Shown in pieces: positions 20,647 to 33,198 of a stretch of 64,000 nt of DNA. Location of the stretch: contig NC_089182.1 in the NCBI RefSeq assembly GCF_947507565.1, positions 806,001 to 870,000 of the forward strand. Reading direction: 5' to 3'. A program made the position numbers and the translations under genes. Under the pieces are notes generated by a model. It saw nothing but the letters and a program-made list of their open reading frames with translations, ran no database searches and was not told where the DNA came from. This DNA comes from Oscarella lobularis. Lineage: Eukaryota > Porifera > Homoscleromorpha > Homosclerophorida > Oscarellidae. Position 1 is the stretch's first letter. Each line of letters begins with the position of its first letter.

Positions 20647-23600
20647 ATGGAAGACTCCATCACGTCGAGCATATGCCTGTCCATATGCGAAGACTACAGC
20701 GGCTCGTGGAAGCTATGGGAAGGCGTGCGCGAGCTCGTTCAAAATTGGTACGACGGGGCCATCGAGATGCGCGAGAGCATACGACAAACCCTGTACCCGT
20801 TGAAAATCGAAGTGAAAAAGGCGAGAAAATCGCGGCGGAAAATCGCGTCGTCGCGCCGTCACACTGTCGCGTTAGAAGAGCCAGAGGAACGTGCACACCT
20901 ACGTGGCGTCCGTCGACGTGCCCCGCGCGAACGAAACGAGCGGCGGCCAGAAGACGTACACGCCGCTCGGCGAGATTCACTTCGACGAGAGCACGCAGCG
21001 TCTCACGCTCGTCAATCATCGGACGACGCTCGCGCGAAAGGTTCTTCTGCTCGGCTATTCGAAGAAGGCCCGATGCGAGGACGTTATCGGGCAATTCGGT
21101 ACGAGACGGAAAAAAGGGCCCCCAATACCTATTATTTGTTATATATATATATATATTCCTTAAGTTTCTGTAGTACAGTGATATTTGTTGTCAAGGGGGT
21201 TCCTAGTTTCTTTTTCTTTTCTTTCGTAGGTGAGGGTCTCAAAGTCGGTGCACTTGCCTTGTTGCGCGAAGGTCGACGCGTGTTCATGGAGACGAGCAAG
21301 GATCGATGGGAATTCTGCCTGCAAAATCACAGCACATTTCAGGATACGCGAGTTTTGACTGTCAACGTCACAGGTACGCGGACGTCCTCTCTCGAATTGA
21401 AAAATTTCGACTTTGATTTTTATTTCGCCTCCTTAGATCGAACGTCGGTTCTTTTCAAGGACGATTTCCGCGCTTTCCCAGATTGGTGAGACCTCCTAAA
21501 TAACATATTGAATTTTAATTTCTTTCTTTTTTGATGTTCGATTCCAGTCCTATTGAGCTGGACTTGGGCGACACGTGCACGTCATTGTGGCCAATCAAGA
21601 GAGAAGAGTGGCATGACTTAGTAAGTATTCCACACGGTGGGTGGGAAGGGGAGACGGGCGGGCGGAGCTTCCCAATCATGCCAAACCGCACAATTTCGCT
21701 CTCCCCACAGCACGTCGCGAGGATTTATTACATTAGACATCTGCCCCGGCCACAGTAGTGCAAAATCCCCCTTCATCCGCTGATTGCATCACTGATTAAC
21801 CGACTAATTGATTAATCGATGCATGAACTCGTCGTCATACGTCCTCATCTACGGATTCCGTTTGCGCGCGTCTAGGCAAAACGGTTTCTTTTCCTGGAAC
21901 GACCGCGCGAGGTGGTCCAAACGGAGCAAGGTTTGCCAAAAACGAAATTAGCATTGCCATTTCCATGGATATTGGAAAATCATTGCCTCTTTCAGGCTCC
22001 CTCATCATGGACTCTCACATGGCCGGTCAGCTCTACGTCAAAGGCATCTGGGTGAACGATTTCAGCAAGGAGGGTCTCCACGCCGGCGCCGACATGACGA
22101 GCCTGCGACTCGATCGCGATCGTCGCGCCATTGTTCATCGAAGCGAAATCGAACATCAGGTAAGTGACGTCATCTACGGGGGGGGGGGGGGGGGGGGGGT
22201 CGATCTCAATTTTTTCTTTTTTTTTTGTGCAGGTGAGTTCGATGTGGGCGAAGGCCATCGATCAGAAACCGCAATGGGTCAATCGATACTATCAGCTGTT
22301 ATCGGAGGGGTAAATTTGATGTATTTATGTATGTGATCTTGTGAACCTTTTTTTCGTTTTTTCAGTTCTTCGTGCGACGTTCGACAGGCGTCTTTTTACG
22401 TGGACGATAAGCGTGCCGCCGGTCTCGTTGCGCAGGAATTTTTTCGGTAGATTCAGAATGTCAGAGGTTCTAAACGGTATTTTCTTTTTCTGAATAGGAA
22501 GCATGGAACCGATGCGTTTCCTTTGATCAATACGGCTGCAGCTGATATGCTTAGGAAGTTCAGCAACGATCTTAAAAAAGAGGTACAGTGGTACCCATAA
22601 CATGATGAATTTTCCACTATGTTTCCCCCCCTACTCGACTCTTCCTTAATATAATTAACGCGGTAATGTTTTCCTGTGAGGCGACTATCTTTGTTTGGTG
22701 TAACCCTAGCCCTTTGTTTGGTGTCCGTTTATTGTGAGGGGAATTGTATTGACTTCCTCGTCTCCCCTAATCGGGGCGAAGGGCGTCTCTGCAATGAGTG
22801 ATGCCATTCATTTGTACAGTAATAGCAAGTTGGCAATTAAATGCGTTCCTCTTCTCTCTCCCCCTCCTTTCGGAGTTATTTTATGCATCTCATTGTGTTT
22901 GGCTTAGAGAGGTTATGACCGATGCCTTCTTCCTCTCGTTCTGCAGGTCATACTGTGCAATCAAACTCTCCTCGATATTCTCATCAGATCGGGTCAAGTG
23001 CCGACCGCCGATTCGTTGCTCAATCAACATCGCGAAAATACGAAAGTGAAGATACCAATCGCCGAGCTGAGAGACGACCAGGTTAATGCGAATGACCTCC
23101 TCGGAGCGACGTACCAATATTGACCTGGACACTTCCTCGTCTCTCTCTCCCTCTCTCTCAGAAAGAAATTCTCGAACACGCCTCCAGTCTGATTCGTCTA
23201 GTCGAGCCCGCGTTCACCACGACGATCGTCGATATTGTCGAGACCGAGGAGATGACGGTATCGCTGAAACGGGAGGGGAGATCGAGGAGAGAGCGGGTTT
23301 TTAGTGTTCGCTCTCGCGCAGATCACCTCTACTGGTCATCGAATCGAAGTTCCTTCGTGGATGCTCGAACGCGATTCGGTCGCCGGACTCTACGCGGAAG
23401 CGTCGAGAGAAGTAAGGGATGCGTGTGCTGCGACAGATTTGGAAATTTCTCCTTTTTATTAGACGTTCTTTGCCGAAGCGAATCTTGCACTGGCAATTCT
23501 TCCGCGTGTGCCGAGCGAACGACGCGTGAGAGGTATACACGGGATAGGACTTCTGCTTAGTGTATAGGATTCACGTTTCTTCGAATGAAATGATTCCTAA

Positions 23601-25142
23601 GCGTTTAGTTAGATATCTCGCGTCTTAGTCTATGTAATTCATAAAAGGAAGTATTGGGACGTAATCAACTGTCTCTTGCCAGGCGACCTTCGCACGACTG
23701 CCATGATCGCCGCTTTGTCGGCACAGGCGCACGAAAAGGCCGATCCGTTCTGTCGAGTCATGCACGAAGTCGGTCTAAAGAAAAGAAATGTTTTCTTACA
23801 TCAAGTGTGTGATTTCTTCGTGTAGCGCGGCATGGACATGGATCAGCTTGGCTGGTGGAAGGAACGAGAGCGTCAGCTACACGAAGAGGCGCAACGAAGC
23901 CAAGTCCGAAAACAACGCATTTTTTTTAGAGATTTCTAGATCGTTTTTGGTTTTTCCCGTAGAGTTCCATGAGAGAGACGGAGGAGCGTCATCGTCAGAA
24001 GCTCGAAGATCTGTCAGCAACTGTGCGTACGATACTCGAGTTCGCATTAATTAAGGCGACGATCTAACGAACGTCTTGTAGAAAGACCGGTTGGATAAGA
24101 AGCTCGCAGAGAAGGAAACGGCTTACGATGACGTGCGAAAGAAAGTGGAGGACGACTACGAAGCGAGACTTCGCTCCGAAACGGGCGTATACAAGGCAAT
24201 ACGCTTTCCGTGCATAAGAAAATCTTTGTCTACGTACCTTTTCTTCGGTTCCTTTTCAGTCGCTTTTAGAATCGGCCGAAAAAGATAATAGTCGGCTACA
24301 GGAGGAGAACTTGTTGCTTAGAAAAAGGTGCGATTACTTTGGCGATGAGCAAAAGAAGATGACATCGAAGTTGGACGATCAAGACAAGAAAATGGAGCGC
24401 GTCAAGGAATCGCTTCAGACGAGAATCGAACAGCTGAACAGAGAGCTCTTGAGAAGGCGAGTCCCGGGGCCGCGACGCACGCCGCGTCCTTTTTCCCGGC
24501 CTGCCGGCGCATACATATACCCGCTCTGCGTAGAATGCAAACGCTGGCAAAGGAGTACAGCGATTTGAATAAGAGTCCCGACGACGAGAAATTGGCGGAG
24601 AAGATCAAGGAGCTCCGAGACATTGGCGTTCAGTTAAAGGTGAGCCCTACCTCGAAGGGTATCGAAAATCGTAGGCACCACACCGCGAGGAAGCGTTCTT
24701 TTTATAGCGAAGGAACGCTTCTCCGGCGGTCCTGCGAGCTCCCCGTTTCCCCATAAAAGGACATTCTTTGATGTCCGTAGGTATGTACCGTTTCCTTTAT
24801 TTAAGATAGTGGTCGCGCATGTCATGCACAGAAGGCTCACTTCTGTCCCCTCGGACATTCCAGCCCGCACACAAACGTTTTTGCAAGCGAACTGGCGCCT
24901 CCCTTTCTCCTCCGCCCTTCCCCCTTCCGTCTCCCGTGTAGGAAATGACCGGTAACGATGGACCGGCGTCCTTCTGCGTCGTGTGCACCCAACGACCTCA
25001 CACGCACGTCATGGTGCCGTGCGGTCATTTCTGCGTCTGCGAAACTTGCTACGAGGATCTGAAGAAGTTCGAAGATCAACGCGATAAATGTCCCATGTGT
25101 AAAACCAAAGTCGAGACCGTCATAAAAGTGTTCGTCTCCTAG
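20647..25142 (+). CDS. GHKL ATPase-like / coiled-coil / RING-finger protein
   Basis: The chosen ATG at 20647 starts MEDSITSS. Residues about 25-40 read LWEGVRELVQNWYDGA, matching the GHKL ATPase N-box (E..N..D). An intron of about 65 nt (after PLKIE, acceptor at TTAG near 20876) leads to VHTYVASVDVPRANE and LTLVNHRTTL...LLLGYSKK. The next junction joins IGQFG to EGLKVGALALLREG, a good GHKL glycine-rich lid. The usual DxGxG box appears as VNHRTTL, so it is altered. Later exons give GQLYVKGIWVNDF and LRLDRDRRAIVHRS. A long coiled coil follows (about 23990-24640). The last exon encodes a C3HC4 RING: CVVC, CGHFCVCETC, CPMC, ending VIKVFVS at 25142. A RING suggests ubiquitin-ligase activity; ATPase activity is inference. 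I do not know a characterised animal protein with this order. Confidence 0.75.
22178..22199 (+). repeat. G22 homopolymer in an intron of the GHKL-RING gene
   Basis: Twenty-two consecutive G bases begin 17 bp after the GTAAGT donor of the intron near 22160. Such a run can form a G-quadruplex and is also a place where length may be miscalled. Confidence 0.9.
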
Positions 25143-25638
25143 AGACGAGTAAAACGAGATTTCTCGAGAAAAGTTCCCGAAACATTGTTTTTTAAAAAAT
25201 TTTTTATGTCATACCCTCTTACCCTTGCACAACGGGCAAACTCCCCGCAGGCAGTGCAAATGCCTGTTGACAAACGAGCGTCGTTGTCACCAAAACGACC
25301 GGAACACAGATGCGAATCGCAATTCTCGAACAGGCCCTATCGATCGTACGCCCGAAGGGGGAGCTCCTCCCTCCGCGGAGCGGCTTGGAATCCGGAAAGC
25401 GACTCTCGAGAATGGGTTATTAAGCGACGCAGCTTTACGACTTCGTTCGTTGTTTTTGTTACGGATAGGTGATTCGATTATGTACAGCGGGGAGTGTACC
25501 GTAATCTCGCAACGGGGCAGTCACGTCAACACGAACACCTGAGTACTGGAGCCAGGTCCCCATAAACCGCCGCATACATAAGATATAATCCCGTTGTGCT
25601 TAGCTTCATTAGGCCTCTTCGTCCTGCGTCCCCGAGTC

Positions 25639-28600
25639 ATGCAAGCGTCCTCGGTCACGCATTCTTGCCTTCGTCTATTCGCCGTCGCCGTTTGGGCCGG
25701 CGTTTTGTGCGTGCCGTCGTCGCGTTCGTCGATCGTCGATCGCGACGTCGATAAGATCGCCCAATCGGTTTCGAAACGCATCGCGACGTTCGTCAACTGC
25801 GACGACGACGGCGTTTTGCACTTCGCCGTCGCCGACGATTCCCGTCGACGGAAATTGAACGCTGAGGCGATCGCGTCGTGCGGGCGACGACGCAACGCGA
25901 GTGCCGGCGGCGTCGACGGCGGCGTCGACGAACTCGTCGAGTGCGCCGACTTCGAAATCGGTCGAACGTACGTCGTCGTCGTCGCGAAAATGCGCGGGGT
26001 TTCGTGTCTCGTTCGCGGCGAACGACTGCCACGCTTTGGGACAGCGGGACGTCTCGTTTCGTCGCACGATGAAGTCGTTGCGAACATCGGCGACAATTAC
26101 GACGAAAGACATCCTATTGGAGGTTAGAAACTGGAGCGTCTGGGTGGTCGCTTTCTGGCCGGGGTCCTCGCGCGTTTTTATCTATATGTATAAGTGGGAC
26201 GAAAACAAGACCGTGCTCCTTCGACGCTCTTGATTTCTCGAGGGTTAGTAGTATCCCCCTCGCGACGAAGCAAAGAGAACGCGGACAGATATCGTAAAAA
26301 CCCTACTACAGTTTCATGCACCTTCGGCTACTAAAACTTGGCGTCGGCATCGCTTGTAATTCCGTCTCGACAAGAAAAGCTGTGGTCGCGACGGCGCATA
26401 ATGCATACGAAGTACGACCGCGCAGCGCGACGGCGGTTGATCTGCAAGGCAAACAAGGGCCTCGCCGCGCGCGATGCAGACGGACGGCCCGGTCTGGCCT
26501 CCCCCTGTTCCCCCACCCAGCGGCGCGTGCACGCGTGCGTTTTCGATTCAAATGAATGCAAACATGGAAAAAGAAGCGTAGCCCTATACCAGTAAGGGGA
26601 CGAATTCGTTGACTAATCGAAGCCCGGGCTTCGATCCTTCGCTTCTCGATTGTCGAGAGCTTCATATATGAGCACCTGCGCGACTTAAATGCAGTAATAG
26701 GAAATGGGGAGAACGAAGCTGGGGGGAGGTCTTAACAAAAAGGGGGGGTCGCGGATCGTGCACGGCCCACGTGGGGACGAACAACTATGTTTAATCGGAC
26801 GACGAATCGCATAGTCTGCGCGCTTTAGAAACGATTAAAAAAACGATCGGTATTTTTAAATGCCGGGGCCCGTGTTAGGAACGTACGACTGCGTCATTCC
26901 TTTTTTTTACTCTTGCTTTTCTTTTCGTTGGCGCTCGTTCTACGGGGGCTGCGACTTGTTTTGCGCGACGGGGCCGCGCGTGAGACGGGGAATGCGAACG
27001 ACGTTCGTCCATCTGTTTCGTCGATACGATCCCCCTCGTCTCATATTAGTATTCGTAATTTTCGTTCTAACGATCGAGTCCTAACGAGATAAAAAGCGAT
27101 TTCGACTTGGTTTCGTAGCACCCAGTTCTCAGTGGGAGATGTTTTTCTATCGCTTAGTGGCGATGGAGAAGGGTTACCACTGTGTGTGTGTACACAGTCG
27201 ATGTCTCGCAAACGCTCTCGTCTAAATTTAGGTCGCCTCGTGAAACGAGCTGGAGGCGGCGTCAGGAAGAGGTTTCACGCTCGCGAAACGATCAAATGCC
27301 GCGGCGGCAATCGTCGACGAAGTTTTCGCGTCGAAACGGAATTCAAAGTCGGCGCCCGTCCCGGCGACGGAACCGTGCACGTCGAAGCGATAAACGACGG
27401 AAAAGACAAAAAGGACCGTCTCCGATTTCTTCTAATGCCGTCGCTTTGGACGGTCTACAGTTGGCTCGGCGGAGGCGGTGCCGCCTCCGCCGCCGCCATT
27501 GAAAACGGTTTCGTCGCGACGTCGACGCTGACGTTCTTCGGCGACGGCGGCACGGTGACGATCGTTCAGCGCGGAAAAAAATTCGACGACGACAACAGAA
27601 CGCTGTCGATCGAGTCGACAGTTAAGGAACGACTGTCGGAGAAATTCAACGCCGCCATCGATCGCGTCACGTCGCTGTCGTTCAAGTCGTCGATACGAAA
27701 TTCTCATTCTCGAATTGCTCTCGTCCAGGTGAATCGATCGAGGCTAGAAGGCTTCGGCGAGGGAACGGTGGTCGTCGGCGGCGGCGCTTCGGTGTCGTAC
27801 GCCGTCGTTGTGACGATTGTGACGGCGCGAAAGAGCGACGTTCAGAGTGGAGCGATTGTCGACGCAAAAATTCTCAAAGTCTCGATTTTCAAAAACCGAA
27901 ATTTGGGCGTGTGGATCGAACCGAGCGTAACGACGCCGACTAAAAAGGGTAACGTCGTTAGTTTTCTTTTCGTTGCAATTATTCATTTTGTGACGTAGAT
28001 ATTACCCAGTCCTGTTGCGACGCCGGCATTCTGAACGGTCGACTCGATCGGCCGTGCGCGTACGGAATGTCGCGTAGGTGTCGCAGTTTAAACGGCGACG
28101 ACTGCTGCAACTCCTGCCGTCGCGGCATTGCGTCCGGTCGCGCCGCCGCCGACGACGACGGCGACGACGACGACGGCGATAAGTGTCGACCGCCGCGAGA
28201 TGAAAAACGCGCAAGTCGCAAAAAAGCATTTTCGCGATGCTGCAAATCGGCGACGTACGAACCAGGTATGCGGCGCGATCGCGAATGCAGCTGGCACCCA
28301 TAGACGACGAGTTAATTGCGATGCGAACACCTTTGATTGCTCATGAATACTGTAAGCCATCTCCGTCGCGCACCTTGACGACAGGAATGGCTTAGTGTAG
28401 CGTGGTTCCAGTTCAGATGGTCGGTGCATCTGCATGAATCGGATGCTGCTAAAATTAGCTGGCCGTCGTCCATGTCGAATCTTTTCTTTTCTCGTTTTAG
28501 ATCCACCGCCTGAGCCGCTGCCTGAGCCGCTGCCGCCGCACGTGCGGAAGATCTGCTGCACCATGGGAACGATTCGCGCCAAATCCCATCAACCGTGTCT

Positions 28601-31600
28601 CGTTCTTGTGCCCGGACAATGTCAAACGATAGTGCGCGATTGCTGTTCGTGTTGTACGAGCGGGATGAACGACGCGCAATCGCTGTCGTCGGCGTCGTCG
28701 TGCAAAGCGCAGAAGAAGAAGCCTTTTGAGGAGTGTCGCGCAGCCCGTCAGCTGTGCTGCGAGGATAGCTTGAGTAATACCGCGGATGTTTGTTGTAGAT
28801 CGGTTGTAATATGCTTGAACTCTAGAGCCGAAACCGACCGACGCTCCTGCAACAACAGCTCCAACACAAGGTATGATAATATGTATGTATTGCCACCACG
28901 CACTAGTAGTACACTTGATACCGTTACCTACTTTGGAAACGCTCACATTCATGCCAAAAGTTGCTTTATGAGTAGCTAGCTATCTTCGCCTTTACTTAGC
29001 GAAAAAATTATTTAATATGGAGAGCACGTTTTCTAATGAAGTTTGCGCGTGAAACTGTAGACGCTTTCTATAAATCGATTTGCGCACACAAGTAGCCCGA
29101 CGCATAGAACAGCATTTGTATTAGACAAGATGTTACAACACAACCTAAATAAACGTGCGACTTAGAGAACTTCCTGCTTCCTTACCCGTAAAGTCTAATC
29201 ATGTACTGTACACCTCTTTGCATTGACTGCAGACAGCCTCAACGAGGAGAAATTCCTCACCATCGGCATCGGGACGATCGGCGGACGCGTCTCCAAGCGC
29301 ATCTTTCCCAATTCCTCGTTCGACGTCGGCGCGCTGAACAATCAACGAAGTCTCGTCGGCTTCGGTCTCATAACGACCATGGCGACGCCGAAAGACGTCA
29401 ACGTCGCTCGACTCGTTTTCTCCTTTTTCGTCGCGCCGCTCGTCTTCATCATTTCGCCGGAAGCCGATAGTACGACCGACTGCTTCGGCGCGTTCTATCG
29501 TCACGCGACGGCGTTTCGCGCCGACGTCGTCATCACGCTGCAAAATCGACGCGGCAACGCTCGTCGCGTCAAGGCGAAAATCGACGGGACGATGACGAGA
29601 ACGGCGAGCGAAAATCGATTGACAACGTCGCGAATCGTCGTCGACGGATCGATACCGCGAGTCTTCGAAAATGCGAACGTGAATCTGACCGGTTACGAGA
29701 TCGAAATGGTGAAATCGACGAATTCGCCGGCGAAAGGAGATTTTGACGTCATTTATACGGGCTTTGAACTGGATCAGGTCGTCGCAGACGGAAGCGCCTA
29801 CGTTTTGTCTCGTTCGATGACGATCGCTTTTCGAAGTCGAGATTTTGTCGACGTTCCGTTGCCGACGACGCAGACGCTGTTGATTGGATTTCAGCACGCC
29901 ATCGTTCACAGGGATTCGAATCAAGTCCATTTGATAATGCAGAGCACGTTAAAAACGAAAGGTACGCAAAATGAAAATGTACCAAAAATACATAGTTTTT
30001 ATTTTCCACCCTTAGAAAATAATCATCACTGTAGTAGTGGTCGAAATTGGCAAGAAGAGCCGACTGCACTGACGAAGGCGAGGACGTCTGACCCCCCTAT
30101 CCCAAGTCTTCCCACCGCGGCAAATGTTCCGCCGGAGACTCTTTCCGTTCGAGGCTCGATCGACGGCGTCATCAATCACGTTCCCATCGCAGTCGGCCAT
30201 CTCGACGGTTGGTTCAATCCGGCGAACGGCACCTACGACGTCGAAATTCATCTCGGCGACATCGTCTTCGAACTGGAACAGTCCGCGGCGTTTCTCGTTT
30301 CTCCGGCGACGAGCGTCCTATCGTGGCTCGTCGCCGACGGTTGGCGGAAACTTGCGACCGACGACGCGACCGTGACGACGGAAACGAACGCTACGTATTC
30401 GTATAAGACGGACGTTCGGGTCACCGTCGTCCAGACGAGTCGACGAACGGCATCCGGGGCGCTGCGCGTCGACACGACGTTTAGCGGTAAGGCGCCGTCG
30501 TTGATTTTTACGAGCGGCGAACGCGTGAGCGTTGTTTCGCCGTCGGTTCGCGTCGTTTTTGCGAGTTCGGATGCGTTCGATATGGCCGTCGGCGACGTTG
30601 AGCTGCTCAGTTCGACTTTCAATCCCGTACGATTTTATCAGTTCGGCGCGGCGAGATTGAGCGAGGCGGCGGAAACGAGGAGACGAACTAAAAAGAATTT
30701 TGTTGCTTTTCAACGACTCGACTCTCGCTTTGTCGTCATTGACGTCAATGCGACAGCTGGGAAGATTCGCGTTCGAGCCGACACTTCGGTGACGTCAGTC
30801 AACTCAGGTCGGTCTACTCGTAGACGTACATTGAGACGCAATAAAATGTAGCGTTAACGAGCTAAATCCTCAATTTTTGAGATGGACTAGATCAGTGCCA
30901 GATCTAACGAGTCTTGACAATATTGCAAGTTAGGTTAAAGGGAAATCGCTGGAACTTATCTAGCTCAAGGTGTCCTATGCAAACAGTGTATTTAGTTTAT
31001 TTTTATTGACCTTAGCTAAGTCGCTAAGTGCTTACTAAGCGATTCCTCTTTTACGTAGAACCGTTGATTGAGGACGCTTGCTGCAGCGTCGGTCGCGAAA
31101 TGGCGCGCCTTGGTCGCACGTGTCCGGCCCGTCTCGACAGCACGTGTTCGAAAACGATGCGCCAGTGTTGCAGTTGCTGTCATCGTGGCAAGACGACGAA
31201 CGGCAAATCGTGCCGATCGAAAGCGAAAAGCTTTCACTGCAAGACGTCGTACGAATCGTGCTGCGATTCGTCGTATCAAGGCGAGAAGAACTTAATTATT
31301 GCATAAATTACAGTGTAGACGTTACGTCGCAACTGTAGAATTTATTGTGGAGTCGTAAGCACAGATTAAACTAGTTTAATTAATATATTTATAACGCGTA
31401 TTAATCCTGCGCAAGGGGGGAAAAACTGATGGGCAATTGCCTAAATAATAAAATCAACTCCACGCAACCGCAGCAATTATGTCCTCGCGGAAACTGTTAT
31501 CTCTTTAGACCCTGATACGTGGCCTTTTCTCCCGACGGCCGAATCTCCGTTGACAAACCCCTTAAAACCGAGTAAGCGCAAAAACAAAAGGATCACGTTT

Positions 31601-32851
31601 CTTACTAATTCGTGTTTGCTGCAGCAAATGCTACGCCAGCGGATCCTTGCTCTGCGATCACCTGCCCGCCCGGAAAGCGATGCGTTCTTCGGGCGTCGAC
31701 TTCGCCGTCTACTCACGGCGTCTCTGTCGAGTCCCCGATTGCGGCTTGCGTCTGCTACAACGTGTGTCCGGACGAGAAAGACTTTGGAGAGCGCTGCGGC
31801 TCGGATAATCGCACGTACGGCAGCGAGTGCCTCCTGAGGAATATCGCCTGCTTCATGGGAAGCAAGCTTACGGTCGCTTACGCTGGAATATGCAACGCAG
31901 GTGAAGCAATCTATGTAATTATTAGAGATTTTCGAAATAGTAATTTATTTTCTTATAGAGGGCAGAAGTCGTTGCTTGTGCAACGGATATTCGGAAGAGT
32001 GCGATCCGGTGACGGGAACGTGCATCGGTTGTCGTCACAACACGGCCGGTCGCCATTGCGACAAGTGCGCCGAAGGCTATTACGGCACGCCGCGCAATGG
32101 CAAACAGTCGAACTGTCGCCCGTGTCGTTGTCCGGGCCCGCTCGGATCGCCGAATAACTTCAGTCCGACGTGTCACTTGGACGAAACGGACAAGCAGCTG
32201 AGATGCGACGCTTGTCAGAAAGGATACGGCGGTCGACAGTGTAACGTGTGCGAGAACGGTTACTTCGGGCAACCGAAACGACGACTAGGGAAGTGTCGCA
32301 AGTGCGATTGTCACGGCAACGTCGATACGAGCCTGTTTCCCACGTGCGATCGGGAGACGGGCTGGTGTCGACGCTGTTTGCATAACACGGGCGGAAAATT
32401 TTGTCATCGATGCAAGGACGGCTTTTTCGGCGATGCGGGACATTTTCAATGTTTGCGTAAGTCACTTCGTAATTATTAAGTCACCGCGTGGGGATCATCA
32501 GGCGCTCTTTCTTCTTTCATATAGCTTGCTTGTGTAATTCGATTGGATCGATTAGTAACGTGTGCGATTATCGATTCGGTGTTTGTCGGTGCCGAGCCGG
32601 CGTCGAAGGCGACTTCTGCGATCGCTGTATGGACGGATTTTGGGGATTCGGCAGGAACAAGGAAAACACGTGCCATGCGTGCAACTGCTGCGCTGAAGGA
32701 TCGGTAGATAATAAGTGTGACAAGGTAACCAGTTCTGTCAGTAGTAAACTGGAAGAATATGAAATTGACTGCGGCGTCGTTTTTCTAGGTGAATGGCAAT
32801 TGCTTGTGTAAGAAAGGCTTTAGCGGAAAAGGGTGCTGTACTCGGGAATGA
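25639..32851 (+). CDS. secreted mosaic matrix protein: nidogen-G2F-like, anaphylatoxin-like, Kazal and laminin-EGF modules
   Basis: Exon 1 (25639-26122) has a signal peptide (LRLFAVAVWAGVLCV) and an unassigned Cys-containing domain. It joins in phase 1 to an exon at 27133. Three barrels of about 230 residues (27250-27950, 29236-29960, 30120-30810) resemble nidogen G2F; the third has RGSIDGVINHVPIAVGHLDG, FLVSPATSVLSWL and DTTFSGKAPSLIF. Between them are three CC-x11-C-x6/7-C-x6/7-CC modules of the fibulin/anaphylatoxin type (SCCDAG.., KICCTMG.., ACCSVG..). Next come a follistatin/Kazal module (CSAITCPPGKRC, CGSDNRTYGSECLL) and about five laminin-type EGF modules (CDPVTGTCIGCRHNTAGRHC, CDKCAEGYYG). 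The gene ends ...GKGCCTRE with TGA at 32849. A basement-membrane role is inferred. A split into two genes at the 1 kb intron 26123-27132 is possible but the phases match. Confidence 0.75.
26123..27132 (+). other. long first intron of the mosaic matrix gene
   Basis: At about 1 kb this is long for this window. GTTAGA donor after phase 1, CTCAG acceptor before TGGGAGATG. It contains a GC-rich part, but no ORF with family resemblance. Confidence 0.5.
28882..29232 (+). other. intron between anaphylatoxin-like module 2 and G2F-like barrel 2
   Basis: The donor GTATGA follows NSSNTR, and the acceptor GACTGCAG precedes the exon at about 29233. An AATAAA lies near 29148. It might allow a shorter, alternatively polyadenylated form, but nothing else supports this. 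Confidence 0.4.
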
Positions 32852-33198
32852 GATGCAGAATTTTAGAGCGTTTTGTCGCTTGGATCATGATATATTTAGC
32901 AATTTGGATCGAGGGATTGCGATTATGGAAAAGGCAAAGATTATTTAGACCTTTTATTTTCTGAGTGCTAGAGAAGCGGAAGTGTGTAGTTTTATCTTAT
33001 GACGTGGCACGGATTATTATTATTATTATTGAAATTACTGCATCCGGCTACTCTATTGTAAAAAGAGTTTGAAAAACTTTTTTGTGAGTGACCGTCTACG
33101 TACTGTATCTAAGCTGAGATCTGCTGAGATCTAACGCGATCCGCGGATACACTAGTATACGGGCTGTGACAAATGCTAACGCGCTGACCCACGATCGA
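32852..33198. other. 3' flank of matrix gene and PYROXD1 promoter
   Basis: An AT-rich stretch with an ATT trinucleotide run near 33013-33030 and no ORF of note. The PYROXD1 start follows at 33199. Confidence 0.5.

Noticed and set aside
20660-21173. Alternative long frames overlapping the GHKL exon
   Set aside because: They are Arg-rich and lack motifs, whereas the chosen frames give the N-box, the lid and in-phase introns.
25675-26112. Long minus-strand ORFs opposite the matrix gene exon 1
   Set aside because: They are shadows caused by CG/TCG-rich coding sequence; no splice context or family resemblance.
29145-29155. AATAAA as the end of a separate upstream matrix gene
   Set aside because: Modules on both sides are of the same kinds (G2F-like and anaphylatoxin-like), and a good acceptor follows; one gene is simpler, though not proven.
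29199-29930. Minus-strand ORF of 243 codons opposite the second G2F-like barrel
   Set aside because: Arg/Asp-rich antisense shadow of the plus-strand coding exon.
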